DNA of 64,000 nt from Aristolochia californica (taxonomy: Eukaryota; Streptophyta; Magnoliopsida; Piperales; Aristolochiaceae). The notes beneath the pieces are model-generated. The model was not told the origin of the DNA. It saw only the letters and a program-made list of their open reading frames with translations, and ran no database searches. Made by a program: the position numbers and the translations under genes. The stretch covers positions 836,501 to 900,500 of the forward strand of contig JARWKL010000014.1 in assembly GCA_029961685.1 (NCBI GenBank), written 5' to 3'. The first letter of the stretch is position 1, and each line of letters opens with the position of its first letter. Positions 1-12,560 of the stretch are shown here, one piece after another.

Positions 1-2007
1 GACAGACTTAGCCAAACATTCAACAAAACATGTACAGATTTCCACTAATCAGACTAGGAAAACAAAAAGAAAAATGCCAAAGGTGACGAGGAGATTCACT
101 GCAGTGGAGTTGGATGTAAGTTTTCCTTTCACTTTTTTATTGTGTGAATGTGGAAAGATAATATATAATTCCATTTGGCTTGGATGTCTTTTCGCTATTA
201 ATTATTTGCAAAGAAATCTTTTCACATATCTTCTGTCGGCATGTTTTAAACCTTGTGAACTTATTGTTGACCAAAAATGTTATAAAGGAAAAGAAACAAA
301 ACAAAAGGCTACTAGCAGGGGAAGAAACCAATTGTGTATTTGATCTTGTAGGTTAAATAGCCAGACAAGCTTCTCAGTTTAGAAGTGGTACACTGTTCCT
401 AAAGTCATACTCCAAACTGCTCCCAAATGAAAATCTTAAATGATTCATTTAAGAAAAATTACTAGTTGTTTTTCTTGTGCAGATAAAGAACAAACAGAGC
501 CAAGTCGATGACAAGGAAACTAATTCTGATAATCCAGTTGACAATCTTTCAGCATCCACTAGCACATTGCCTACTGATGAAGCCAACATGGAGACAATGC
601 AAGAGGATGTTGAAATGCCAATTGAAGGTACCTAATTGCTTTGTAGTAGTGAAATTATGTGTATGGCTGACTTCAGTTTGATTATAATAGTTTAGTTGAT
701 GTTTTCATGATGTAGAAAAGTGGCTTCTGCTCCTTCCTGGATATTCATATATCTACATCAAGAATTGTTATGATTCATTTCTTGAACAAATCAAGAAGAC
801 ATCCAGGAAGATATCTTGCTTGTTCTGTCTTTTCTAAGTATAATCCATACTAGCACGTTATGAAAATATTTCTGCTTACGTTTGTCAGTATTGCGAGCTT
901 ATTGTGCAATTGGCAATGTCTTCTTGCATACAACAAAATGATTTACATGCACTTTTCATTGTGTATCTTTGTGTTTTTACATATGAAGTCAGAAGTGTTA
1001 AAGTCACTTAATTCATTTGTTTGTAATCACCACTTGCATATCGAGCTAGGAGACATTTTTGTTTAATTTATTCGTTTGATTGATCGTTTTATTTGCATTG
1101 GTTTGATCTACTTATTTGTTTGTTGGTATTATTGTTTAATATTATCAATCTAGAAACTTAGAGCTCCTTGAAATTGGTTTATCTTCTATCTTTATGAAGA
1201 CCTCAGACCTGGACAAAAAGTAAATGTTCTGTTTTTTTGTAGGAGTAGGAATGTTCTATGCATGTATATATTGCTCTCTGTGAATCATTTAGAAAATGTT
1301 TAGAAGTGCATTAGTTATTAAGAATTCTGCTGGGCTTAACTGGGATGCAACCGTCTTTTCTGAGTTCAGCTCACAATGAATGTCAACTGAAACCCCTTTC
1401 TCAAGACTTGCCAGTGGCTGTTCTTGCAGAAGGCTACAAGTCAATTGAAGACTCCAAGCAACTCCTTTCGGACAGTCTTCCCATCAACAAATCCTCTAAG
1501 GATGATTTGAAGTTTCTGCTTTTGAGCAGCCCATCATTCATCAACTGTGCCGAAGAGCTGTTCCAATTTCACTGCAACCAACCTTTGATACACCAAACTA
1601 GCAAGGTAGATGAACTAGAAAAGATCACCACAAGACTCCTGTTGGACTGTGCAGATGAGCTCATGGGACGTAAAAGCCGCCAAATGGCCTTTGGTCGCCA
1701 CCCAATTAAGTCCCACCTGCAGTGTCAAGTGAGATTAACTTTTCATCATTTGGTGGAGGAATTGATTAATGGGATTGGAAATTTGAGAAGTTACAGTAAG
1801 ATTTGCAACGATAGTTTTAGAACAGAGAATCTCTATTTGATGCTGGAGAGAGACCTCATGTGCAGTAATATGGTGGTCAATGGCATTTGGGATTTGGGTT
1901 GGTTGAATGGATTGTACTTGGAAGAGATGGAACAAATTGTGGGTGAAGTGGAGAAGCAGATTATAGAGGCATTAGTTCATGAAGCTGTAATGGATTTGAT
2001 GAACTAG
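1..2007 (+). CDS. DUF4378 (TRM-like) protein, 3' part only
   Basis: Three exons can be joined: <1-115, 483-627 and 1370-2007 (TGA-free to the TAG at 2005-2007). The phases fit: the first junction falls between codons, and the second splits an Ala codon (G at 627 plus CT at 1370). The last exon has the pattern of the plant DUF4378 domain: a SSPSF..AEELF block near the start, then YLMLERDL, a WDLGW motif, and a closing helix in which EIERQII-type residues precede LVHEAVMDL. This C-terminal domain is found in TON1-recruiting-motif (TRM) proteins, which act on cortical microtubules and cell shape, and in many relatives of unknown role. The 5' part lies outside the window, so the TRM motifs that would settle the subgroup cannot be seen. 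The stretch 74-627 is basic and then acidic, with no domain I recognise. Family call is good; exact member is not assignable. Confidence 0.75.
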
Positions 2008-2914
2008 GATCTTCTCTCATGTCCTGTAAAGAAGCATCAGCTAGTGCAGTCAGTAGGTGACATTGTCCTCAAAATTTGAGGACATTATCTCAAGCAAGGT
2101 TTAAGAACCAAGCAGCTTTGATGGAAAACATGGGCCAGTTTCACTTCATTCGGTTTCAAATACCTGTTCTGATTCAGGCTAAATAATCAAATTTAAAGGT
2201 AATTTTTTTAAAAAATAAATCTTCTTATTCTAATTTTATTTATTATCATATGCATTTAAGTTGATGTTATTTTTTTAAATTTATCTTATTTTTAATGATA
2301 AAATTAAGATAATTGCGATAATATAATGAAATAAATGACATTTTTTTAACTACCAAAGAAAAAATTGAGTGCAACCTAGACTTGAGTGCCATATAATGGA
2401 CATTATTACATTATTATATTATATGTTTATATATTTTTAATGCAATGTCTTTTGCACATATTAATTGATACAAATAAATATGAAAATGAATAATAAAAAT
2501 AATAATTTAAAATAAGTATATTTTAAGTTATATAAGTCTACATAGCCTTTAAAAAAATCAAAAATTACATATGAAAAATAGAAACAAGTTTTCAATTTTT
2601 TTTAAAAGAAAAATATAATAATTTAGAATATTCTTATGCCATGGTTGGCAATCCATCGTGTTCAGGGGTGGCCCACAACTTCAGTTGCCACGTATGAGAT
2701 GACGGGGCTAAGTACCATGATTTTGTACTGGCTCCATGGTTAGGTATTAACTAATGAAATTCCACGTAAGTAAAAACAAATCAGAAAATAGGTGTTAGTG
2801 CCAGACGGCTCCGATTTCTTTTTCTTTTTTTCTGATTGGAAAATAGAGAAATCAAGAAAACAGAGATCGACCGAGGCCTCGGAGACCGAAGAAAATCAGG
2901 AAAAAGAAAAACAG

Positions 2915-2956
<42 letters not shown>

Positions 2957-3262
2957 GAGGGATTATCGTGATGATAGGCGAGGCATGGAACGCGGTCTTC
3001 ATCTTAATCTCGATTTGTGTATTGTATTTTGAAATCGGATATTGCAGGTATCTTCTCTAATAGATCGATCCGCGAGTGGCTTTGATTTTCTTAACCGCCA
3101 GTTGGGATCTGCTTCTCCTTCGTCTTCCTCGATCATGCGCTTTGACGGGAGAGATTGGCGGCGACAAAAGGTAGAGATGAAGAGGAGAGTTTAGAGATAG
3201 AGATTGAAACTACAAGGATCTGACGGAGAGAGAAAGAGAGAAACAGAGCTAAGGGGTGCAGG
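2008..3262. other. Intergenic: 3' UTR, AT-rich spacer, EXO84B promoter and leader
   Basis: The first ~170 bases are probably the 3' UTR of the DUF4378 gene. From about 2190 to 2640 the sequence is very AT-rich and shows no coding signal. From about 2780 onward it becomes the promoter and 5' leader of EXO84B and is rich in GA. No other gene seen. Confidence 0.6.
2919..2953 (+). repeat. GA microsatellite in the EXO84B leader
   Basis: An uninterrupted run of about 17 GA units lies roughly 310 bases before the EXO84B start codon. GA/CT tracts are common in plant 5' leaders and promoters, where they can bind BBR/BPC-type GAGA factors; a regulatory role here is only an inference. Confidence 0.9.
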
Positions 3263-6200
3263 ATGGCAACGGCGAAGTCGTCTCGGTCCCGAGCAGCCAT
3301 ACCTTCGGGGCCGTTAAAGGAAGGGAATGCCCACGAAGCAAGCACTCAGCTTGAAGAAAAGCTTGAAGTCTTCAGAAAAGAGCAGTTCGATCCCGATGCT
3401 TTCTTTCAGTCTAAATGCCAATCCATGAACGAAAAGGTATCTTTTATGCACTTACCTCGTTTTTTAGCGTCTTCATTCGGATAGTTCTTGTTCAGAGTGT
3501 ATCTGTTGTTGTCTGCGGAATGCTGAACGTGGGTCTCATGGCTGTGGTGGAATTGTTTGGACATGAATCTATTTGCTTGATTTTCGATTGTGTTTTTTGT
3601 CACTTGTGAAGTTTTACAATTTTTGGAATCGGTGCTTGGTCGCTGCAATGTAATTTTGCGAAAGGATAATCAGACTTTGGTTGTGAGGAGTCATTTAGGG
3701 TTTCCTGCTGTAAAAAAGGATAAGTCTATGCGATGTTATGTTTACTCTTCGGTATTTATTAGTGTTTGTGTTACGTACGAGGTGTAACTTTTTCACACTG
3801 GAAAAATCAATGCTTTAATCGGTCATGCCACGTTCAAATTTGTTGTCCTTGGTGATTTTCTCTTGCTTTTGTGGGTTGTAATTTCTCAAGGATTTAGCAC
3901 TTATAGCATGTCGAAGCATTATGTTTCAAGGATGCCTTTTAGTAGGAGCTTTCGGTTATTAACAGACAACCACGTATACCTGTCTGATAACATCATTCTC
4001 TTGTTCGATTCTCAAGGAGATCTTATATGAGAAATTAAGAACTTGAACTAGTGCAATTCTTTGTTTGCTCATAAAAGTTGAAGCCCACTAGGAGCAATTT
4101 TAGTAGCTGAGAAATTCTTGAACCTTAACAAGCTAATGATTTTTGGCATCTCTCTCAGTAGGCAGCATTTCCTTCTCAATGAAGAGATTGAACTAATTTC
4201 TGTATCTAACTAACTTAATTTGCTCCTCTTAAAGGTCATTCTTGGAGAGTTGAGAAGTGCATCATTGAACTTGGTGGATGACTCTTTTCCTTGTTTTGAA
4301 ATGGTAGAAGATTTGTTAGTAATATACATTGCAGACAGGCTGGTAGTATATAGGTAAAAGATGGGTTGTACATGCCATGCTAAAGAGCAAAGACTGAAAA
4401 ATTCTACCAAAAATTGATGCTTTTAGTATTGAATTCTTCTGTTGGATTAGCATTGGACAAGTGTGAAACTATGACTGGATGTGCTCATGGATGACCAAAG
4501 TTTTTCAAAATTGAGTGGAGCTGCCATGACCTATATTATTTGTAGAACTTTTGCCAAGGAATTGGTACATTACCCTCTGAATACTAGTTTTGGAGTAACA
4601 ATCATTCATCATAATAGAAGGAAAGTGCATAAGATGCTCTATCCAGAAGAAGGGCTAATCTTCCTGTATTTTTAAGTTCTAATACCAAAAGGACTGGATG
4701 AATAAAGCTGAAACTGTTGGAGGGGCCTAGGCAGTGAGTCATGCTAAGAGAACATAATCATGATTACAAACAATTGTGGCTCCTGTTGTAGAAGCACTGT
4801 TATTGACCTTTTTTCTACCTGATACTGATGATTCTTCCTCAATCCTTCTGTCTATCTGCCAAAGACTTCTGTGATTATTGCTAATTTTGGTGCTTGGAAA
4901 TAGTGTCTGTTAATATTCTCGTGCAATTTTTTGTGTCTGAGGTGATGGTTTATCTCGTATATTTCCTTGAGAGATGTTCTGGCATACTTGCACAAACTTC
5001 ATTTCTCCATTTTTAATTTGAAGATGTGAGGATAATGTCTTGTTTGTTTGTTTGTTCACAGGAGATAAGGCATTTATGCTCTTTCCTTCTTGATTTGAAG
5101 AAGGCCTCTGCAGAGGAAATGCGCCGAAGCGTATATGCTAATTATAAATCATTTATCCGGTGAGTGGTTGCAGCATGTTATTTCAAGTAGTTTGTGCAGC
5201 AATGAATGTTGCTTTGAGCTTTCTATTCAATGAACAGATAGGAAATGTATATTCAGGAGTTTGTGTCCAATACCCATTCGTATTCTTTTACTGAGTTGTT
5301 CAACTTTTTTAGATCAGCGAGGAGCAAAGATTACAATAAGGCTTTTTGTTATTTTGTGAGCAAGTTGGATCAGCTCTTACACTGGCTATAGTTACACTGG
5401 CTATCAGGCTATCGTGGATTAACTTTTTAGGATGTTAATTTCTTACTCGTATGTGGTTTGACATAGTGTAGGCGAAATTGCAGTTAGGTAAAAATAGGAA
5501 GAAGGGAATCAGAAGAACGCAAGGCATTCACATCCTCTGATCTTTAATACAAAGTCTAAACAACTGAAGATTTTGATATGCATGTGCCAGGGTTTGAAGT
5601 TGATCAATTTTCTATGAATGCAATCATACTTGAAACTTATTGCCTACTTCAAAACTCAAAAAAAATTTGTGTTTCTTTTAACAGGTGTAAGGAATGATTT
5701 ATTTGATCTTCTTTCTATTTATTGGTACTATGAAGTTATGAAGAAATCAGTACTATTGGTAGAATATTTTGTATAGGATGTTTAACTCAATGGAAATTTA
5801 TTAAAGAAATTCCTAAAATTTACTGCTGTCTTAGCAAGTCTTAGTGTTCCCAAAATACATTGATTCATTTGCATTCTTGTCACCACTCTTCATATCCCTA
5901 CATGCTGTTGTCTTTTAGTAGCATCTCTGGATGATGCTGACTCAGTTCAGTTGCCAACTTCAATATTTTGGGTCATGACATTTGACAGTGGGGTCTTTTC
6001 TCTGACAGAACTTCAAAGGAGATATCAGATCTAGAGGGTGAGCTCCTTACTATCAGAAACCTGTTATCAACGCAGGCAGCTCTTATCCATGGTTTATCTG
6101 AAGGAGTTCATGTAGATTCCTTATCTACTGGCTCTGAGGGTACAGGAGCAAATGCTGTATCCAGTTTTGAAGATAGGGAAGAGTCCGATATAGAAAAATG

Positions 6201-9200
6201 GTCTGTTGAGTACCCAGATGTACTTGATGTTCTGTTAGCTGAGAGGAGGGTGGATGAGGCCCTGGCTGCTCTTGACGAAGGGGAGAACATACTTGCAGAA
6301 GCTAAAGAAAAGAAAACGCTTTCACCTGCTGCAATATGCTCCTTAAAGACTGCTATCACCGAACATAGACAAAGATTAGCAGATCAGCTAGCTGAAGCTG
6401 CTTGCCAACCTTCCACTCGTGGTGTTGAGCTTCGTGCAGCTGTTTCAGCCCTCAAGAAACTTGGAGATGGACCCCGTGCACATACTTTGCTGCTTGATGC
6501 ACACTACCAAAGATTTAAATACAACATGCAAAGCCTTCGCCCATCAAGCACTTCGTATGGTGGGGCCTACACTGCTGCACTCTCACAGCTGGTTTTTTCT
6601 GCCATTGCTCAAGCTGCTAGTGACTCATTGGCTGTCTTTGGTGATGAACCCGCCTACTCTTCTGAGCTTGTGGTGTGGTCAACTAAGCAGACAGAGTATT
6701 TTGCTCTTCTTGTAAAACGCCATGCATTAGCCTCGTCGGCTGCGGCTGGAGGATTACGAGCTGCCGCAGAATGTGTTCAAATAGCATTAGGCCATTGTTC
6801 TTTGTTGGAGGCTCGTGGGTTGGCACTTTCTCCTGTCCTTTTAAAGCTCTTTAGGCCTAGTGTTGAACAGGCTCTGCATGCAAATTTAAAGAGAATTGAA
6901 GAGAGCACAGCTGCACTTGCAGCAGCTGATGACTGGGTGATCACATATCCTCCACCTGGAACCCGTGCATCCAGCAGATCAAATGCACCTCTTGGTAGTG
7001 GAATTGCTTTCCAACCCAAACTTTCAAGCAGTGCACACCGCTTCAACTCAATGGTTCAGGTGATTTACCAGTTTCTGAATAAAAATAATTTGCATAAGTA
7101 CTTTAATCTTTCATCAATTTAATGTTTTTTATGCAACTCTACCTAATGTTTCTGAAATTTATGGATCATCTTGTGGCTTTCTGGAGTAATAATTTTGATT
7201 GTGTTGTTTTTCTTTCTCCAAATGCTTATGCAGGATTTCTTTGAGGATGTTGGACCACTGTTGAGTATGCAGTTGGGCGGTCCCACTCTGGAAGGTCTGT
7301 TACAAGTCTTCACTTCATATGTCAACTTGCTGATAAGTGCACTACCCGGTTCAATGGAGGATGAAGGAAACTTTGATGATTCAAGGAATAAAATTGTAAG
7401 AATGGCTGAGACAGAAGCTCAGCAGATAGCTTTGTTAGCAAATGTATCTTTGTTATCGGATGAGCTACTCCCTCGGGCAGCCATGAAGCTTTCACCCCTC
7501 TATTTTGCTGGAGGCAAAGATGATCCCCGTAAGAGAGCTTCAGACAGGCAAAACCGTCAGCCAGAGCAGAGAGAATGGAAGAGGAGGCTCCAACGTGTGG
7601 TTGATGGATTAAGAGATAGTTTCTGTAGGCAACATGCTCTTGATCTTATTTTCACAGAAGATGGGGATACACATTTAAGTGCAGAAATGTATATTAGTAT
7701 GGATGCAACTGTAGAGGAGCCAGAATGGTTTCCATCTCCAATTTTCCAGGTAATTTGGGTGCTCCTTTGTGTTGGTAATGGCAAATTTTATCTCTTATCA
7801 TCATTTTGCATGTGAGTTGACTCAGCCTTGTCATTCATGAACCAACTTCTTGGGCTCTTATAACATTTTCTCCTAACAAATCTATCACTGTTATTTAGGT
7901 TAAAATATATTTATTATCAGGCTAAAGAGTCATCATGCTTTTACTGCTATCATGGTCTTATTAAAAGATAAATGTATTTATTGGTTATTTTATAATATGA
8001 GTAATGAAATATAGCCCCCATGAGTGAATTCTGCCTTCTGTCAACAAAAAATCTTACTTCGTGAAGGTGGTCCTGCTGTGCAACTGGTTTCTCTATCCTC
8101 TTGTCAGGGGGATCAAGTAATCTAGTAACAATACAAATTGTCCTTTTTCTCACTCATCATTTGTCACCTATTTTACCTCCTGGTTTGCATTAATTCTTCT
8201 TTCAAAACTGGAGCAAACCAAATGTTCTTATACATTTTCAGATTCAGACTGCCAAATGTTTTTTTTAATTTACCGATTTGACCGGTTAATGCAAAATCAA
8301 CAGCATCATTAGCATCACTATCAGAGCTTTATTACCGTTATATAAAGGCATTGACTCGCTAGTGCAAATGCTTTAACTAATAGGTTCTCATGGTTTATCA
8401 TTGATGTTGCTTCTATACAGGAACTCTTCGCGAAGTTGAGCAGGATATCTAGCATAGCTGCCGATATGTTTGTAGGCAGGGAGAGGTTTGCCACTCTATT
8501 ACTGATGAGACTCACAGAGACAGTCATCTTATGGCTTTCAGATGACCAAACCTTTTGGGATGATATTGAGGAGGGACCAAAGCCTTTAGGTCCTCTTGGC
8601 CTACAGCAGGTACATGTAGTTGTTATTTGTCTACCAAAAGATTTGTTTGGATATCTAGTAATGGTTTTAATTATGCTTGTCTGAATGTTATTGATAATTG
8701 GATTCTGTCTATGTTTGACAATTCTCTGTAGTTCTATTTGGACATGGAATTTGTAATTCACTTTTCATCCCAAGGCCGGTACTTATCACGCCATTTGCAC
8801 CAAGTTATCAAAGACATTATATCTAGAGCTATGAATGCATTTACTGCTACGGGAATTGATCCATACAGGTAAATGATTCACGACATTCAAGTTGCTTTCT
8901 CTTGTATACAGTAAATTTTTTATTATTTAAAATCAAAAGATAATTAATACTTAGTAGGGACGTTTGATTCAACAGGAACATTTTTTGCTGGATATCTACA
9001 GAGTGTTTCACTTGTTTAAATCAATTGGTTGTCTCATAAATCGTGGTCCTGTCTTATCACTGTGTTAATCAAAACCTATTGTATAGATCTTCATAGTTTT
9101 GCTTTATAGTTTACATTTATTTTCTTTTGAATGTTAATTTTTATTTATTCTTGCAAACCATTTTCTCAAAAATCACAGAGAACAGGAGTGAATTGCCTTA

Positions 9201-9710
9201 AGTTGCATGAAAATATTTTTGAAACGGCATATCTTTTCAATTGAAAAGTTGCTGAAGGTGTTCTTGAAAATCCTTTTTCAGTAGGCTGACCATATGGCCT
9301 GTTTCGACTTTGCTTTAGAATCTTGGTCCTTGTTTACCCAGAGATAATGGAAGATTAAGTAGTTATCTTTAATCCTGTTTTAACCTAACAATCCACCTTG
9401 CTTCAGTATCAGTATTCTCTTTTTATCTGCTCACTCTAATCTCTCTCTTTTCTTTTCTTTTTCTTTTGGCGTCTGAAAAGTATTTCTTTATTTTTGTTGA
9501 TGCTTTTCTTCTTTACATGCATACTGACGATACGAAATCCTTGTCAGTGTACTTCCTGAAGATGACTGGTTTGCGGATATTGCTCAAGATGCAATAAATA
9601 GATTAACAGGAAGAGGCAGGTCAATTAATGGTGATCGAGATCTCAACAGCCCCACAGCTTCTGTGTCAGCACAGTCTATGTCATCCATCAGATCTCATGG
9701 AAGTTCCTAA
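3263..9710 (+). CDS. EXO84B: Exocyst complex component EXO84B
   Basis: Seven exons join in frame: 3263-3436, 5062-5159, 6009-7059, 7234-7749, 8421-8609, 8732-8868 and 9548-9710, giving 775 aa (about 750 in Arabidopsis EXO84B). Exo84 is a subunit of the eight-part exocyst that tethers secretory vesicles to the plasma membrane; in Arabidopsis EXO84B is needed for polar growth and cytokinesis. Family-specific blocks are plain: LLDLKKASAEEMRRSVY in exon 2, TSKEISDLEGELLTIR at the start of exon 3 (N-terminal Vps51/Exo84 coiled coil), RPSSTSYGGAYTAALSQL mid-exon 3 (Exo84 C-terminal helical region), and DPY..LPEDDWF near the end. The start codon follows a GA-rich leader and begins the known MA-K-S-R-type N terminus. 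The first intron is the longest at 1.6 kb. No lesions seen. Confidence 0.97.
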
Positions 9711-11800
9711 TGCAGAGTTTCTCACCTCATAAAATAGACAAACTAATGTCAACAGGTTCAAGAAACTTCCAATAAAAATCGACATGCCTGGCCATCCAAC
9801 TCTGACCAGTTCAGTAGCTATCAGGATCCTTCTTACCTGTCCGCTCCTGGTGGTCACCGGTCCTTGTATCATAGGTAATCATTTTTATACTACTGTTATT
9901 GATTGTTATTCTTTCCATGCTGGGGGGAAGGTCACCTCTTCCATAGGTTTGAGCAATAGGAATTCTTTGCTTCTTTACCATTTTCTTTTTGTTACCATGC
10001 TGGTTGAGTTTGTAAATGATGATGATGCCACATTGTACCATTCCTGCTACTGCCTTTTTGCATCCTGGAGCAAACTTCTTTGTGTTAGAGCTGCACCCCT
10101 GGAAAAGTAAATATTTTGGAGTAGAGGAATGTTGTTTTTTCTTTGATCAATTTCGTTTTGTTCAATTACTCCTGCAATAAGGTTCAGATCCATCCATCCC
10201 AGGATTTGGCTTCTTCACCATCTTTTTCTTAATTTGGTCATTGACATCATGAAGCAGCAGAGATATTGTCTTTGGAGTGGCGAATCTTGTTCCTACACTA
10301 GTTGAAAAGGATTGGCAATGTCATTTTACCTGTTCATAGGCATAATCGCATAGGATTCTCATTCCCTGCAATCCTTTTCAGCAGTGAAGGATAAACTTAA
10401 ATATTTTGTAGCTCCATTCATTAAGAGCAAGAACTGCACCATATTCGTGTAATATACTATCATAAGTTACTGGTTATTATCGGTTCTTGATAGATTGACA
10501 GATCACATAAAATGAAGGATTGGTACTCAAATCTTGATAGTTTATATTTTAGTTACATTTTATGTTTCACTCCATCGGTTCATGGTCGTGACATTAGGCT
10601 CAAATGCCTCTAATCTCCAATTACTTTTATAAAACATTTTCTAGACTAGATAACGATGATGAATTATGATTTTCTACCAGCCTATTCTAGACAAAATCCA
10701 CTTGGGTTGATCCAAAAATTCAACCTGCCCGTATCTTTCCAAATAAAAAAATAATTGAACGAATGATGCTAAGTCTTCGATTCAACGTTATATATAAAAA
10801 GGAAATGTGGATAGGTCATGGCAGTGAGTGGTGATCGACTGTGTCACCTAACCGTCTTGCTCCTTTTGTTGAGTGGGGAATCTCAGTGATGGTACCGGTG
10901 GTAGATTTTGTGTTACAATCAAGGTTTCACATTTCTTTTTACTGCGCCACTGATACTTTCCCCATCCAGAGTTTAAAAGTTCCCCAAGGAAGCCAGGCTC
11001 GCCAACCAATTCGTCTGCTTGGTAGAATCAAGGATTGATAATAAGTTCCCATCAAAGAATTGTTCTACCCACTAAATCACGGACATGGAGCTCGACCCAA
11101 AAAACCTTGGATCTACAGAGCTTGATTTATGCCCAAAAGGAGAAAAAAAAATGATCTCGACCCTGGGTAAGTGTTCAAGCAATGCATTCTTTATTTCATC
11201 AGATAAGACATTGGGAAAGAAGTAACTACGAGATCAGCCCAAACAAAAAGGTTAACAAGAAAAGAGCTGCATCATCTTAAAGACTGAGCATCAATAGAAA
11301 ATATTATCCAGACGACGATCTATGCTAAAACGAATCATGGTTATCCAGTGCCACTTTTGCTCCCTGACAAATGGGTTTGTTGCATCTTTGGTTTTTTCTC
11401 AATCCAAATTACCAAACCCACGTTACAAATTCACACCAAAAGATCAAAATATAAAACTGTAGTATGAGGTAACTTCTTAACCCCCACCGTCTTACCAAAA
11501 AGAAGACATTTTAACCACCGAGTGCAGAACTATCTATCGTATCGTAAACAAGAGCCCCATAACTGCTCTGTACAAGAGGATGCCATTTACATTGCTAAAA
11601 AAAGCAGCAGAAAAGAAGAAAGAGAAGAAGGCCTCAGAGTTGAAATGGGTGTAACACGAAGTCTCCGCAACCTTCTCAAATCTGACAAAACATATCGTCA
11701 GAATTTCGACCCGGGCCATCAAGTATAGTTGAAACTAATCCATAGAGGGATCAGCAGAAAGGTACTAGGCATACTTTAGAAGCGTCCAATTAACATATGT
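9711..11800. other. Convergent intergenic region between EXO84B and the dynein light chain gene
   Basis: It contains the 3' UTRs of both genes, which point at each other. An open frame flanked by AG and GT at 9756-9874 may be a spliced 3' UTR exon of EXO84B. From about 10130 to 11450 I see no gene, only AT-rich unique-looking sequence; the 3' UTR of the minus-strand gene probably occupies about 11500-11800. Confidence 0.5.
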
Positions 11801-12184
11801 TCAGGAAGCCCCTTTGAAGATGAGGAAATTGAGGGTCTCCAAACAGAAGTAGATGAAAGTTCCCTGAGAATGAGTGAAATAGCAACCGAAATTTGAACCC
11901 ACAACGCATTGCCATCCTGATCCGTAGGTCTTATCAAATTCCTGCAGAGATTTTGGATGGAAATAAAAAATCACTGACACAATTTTTTTTATTTTAAAAA
12001 GAGCAATTTCACCCAGTAATGTTCTGATGAAAATAAAAGAGTTTACCCTTTTTATGTGACGTGCAACGCTTTTGCAGTCGCAGACGTCAAAGAGATCCAG
12101 AGCTTGGGAGGCATAAGTCATGGCTTGAATCTGCATTTTCACAGGCATGTCTGAGTCTTGGACAAGAGCTTTTCCTTCCAACAT
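11801..12184 (-). CDS. Dynein light chain LC8-type protein
   Basis: Two coding exons, 12184-12047 and 11941-11801, joined across a 105-base GT-AG intron that happens to be open in frame, give 92 aa, the usual length of this plant family. The start MLEGKALVQDSDMPVKMQ and the end with GWQCVVGSNFGCYFTH and TFIYF..ETLNFLIFKG are typical of the LC8/DYNLL fold, a small homodimer that binds short linear motifs in many partners. Flowering plants lack dynein heavy chains, so the protein must serve as a general dimerisation hub. Upstream, a 5' UTR intron is likely: acceptor just before 12194, strong donor at 12410 and a leader exon starting near 12560. That placement puts AGAGGGAAAG directly before the ATG. 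No lesions. Confidence 0.93.
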   Translation of the reverse strand: MLEGKALVQDSDMPVKMQIQAMTYASQALDLFDVCDCKSVARHIKRVNSFIFIRTLLGEIALFKIKKIVSVIFYFHPKSLQEFDKTYGSGWQCVVGSNFGCYFTHSQGTFIYFCLETLNFLIFKGAS

Positions 12185-12560
12185 CTTTCCCTCTCTGAAA
12201 CAACAAAAAGATATTTACCTTTTCTTCTAAAACATAAATCTCAATAAAACCCAAAACCCTTATATCACTGAGAAGATTGTAAACATGTATGCCATAAAAA
12301 AACAAGGAAGTTTTGCAGAGATACAGGCGAAGAAAACTCAGGAACAGTTTGCACCTCTTTGTTCACCACGGATGGAAAGAAAACAACCCTGAAATTCACA
12401 AAACGCTTACCCAAGGGTCCCTCTCCCTCCTCTCTTCGGATTATAATACTCTGCAACTCAACAATCTTCTCCTTTTATTGAAGCAAAACGGAAGGTAAAG
12501 AGTAAAAGAAGCTCCAGAACGGTCTCTTGCTCTCCCCCTATTTTCCAACTCCAAATGTAG

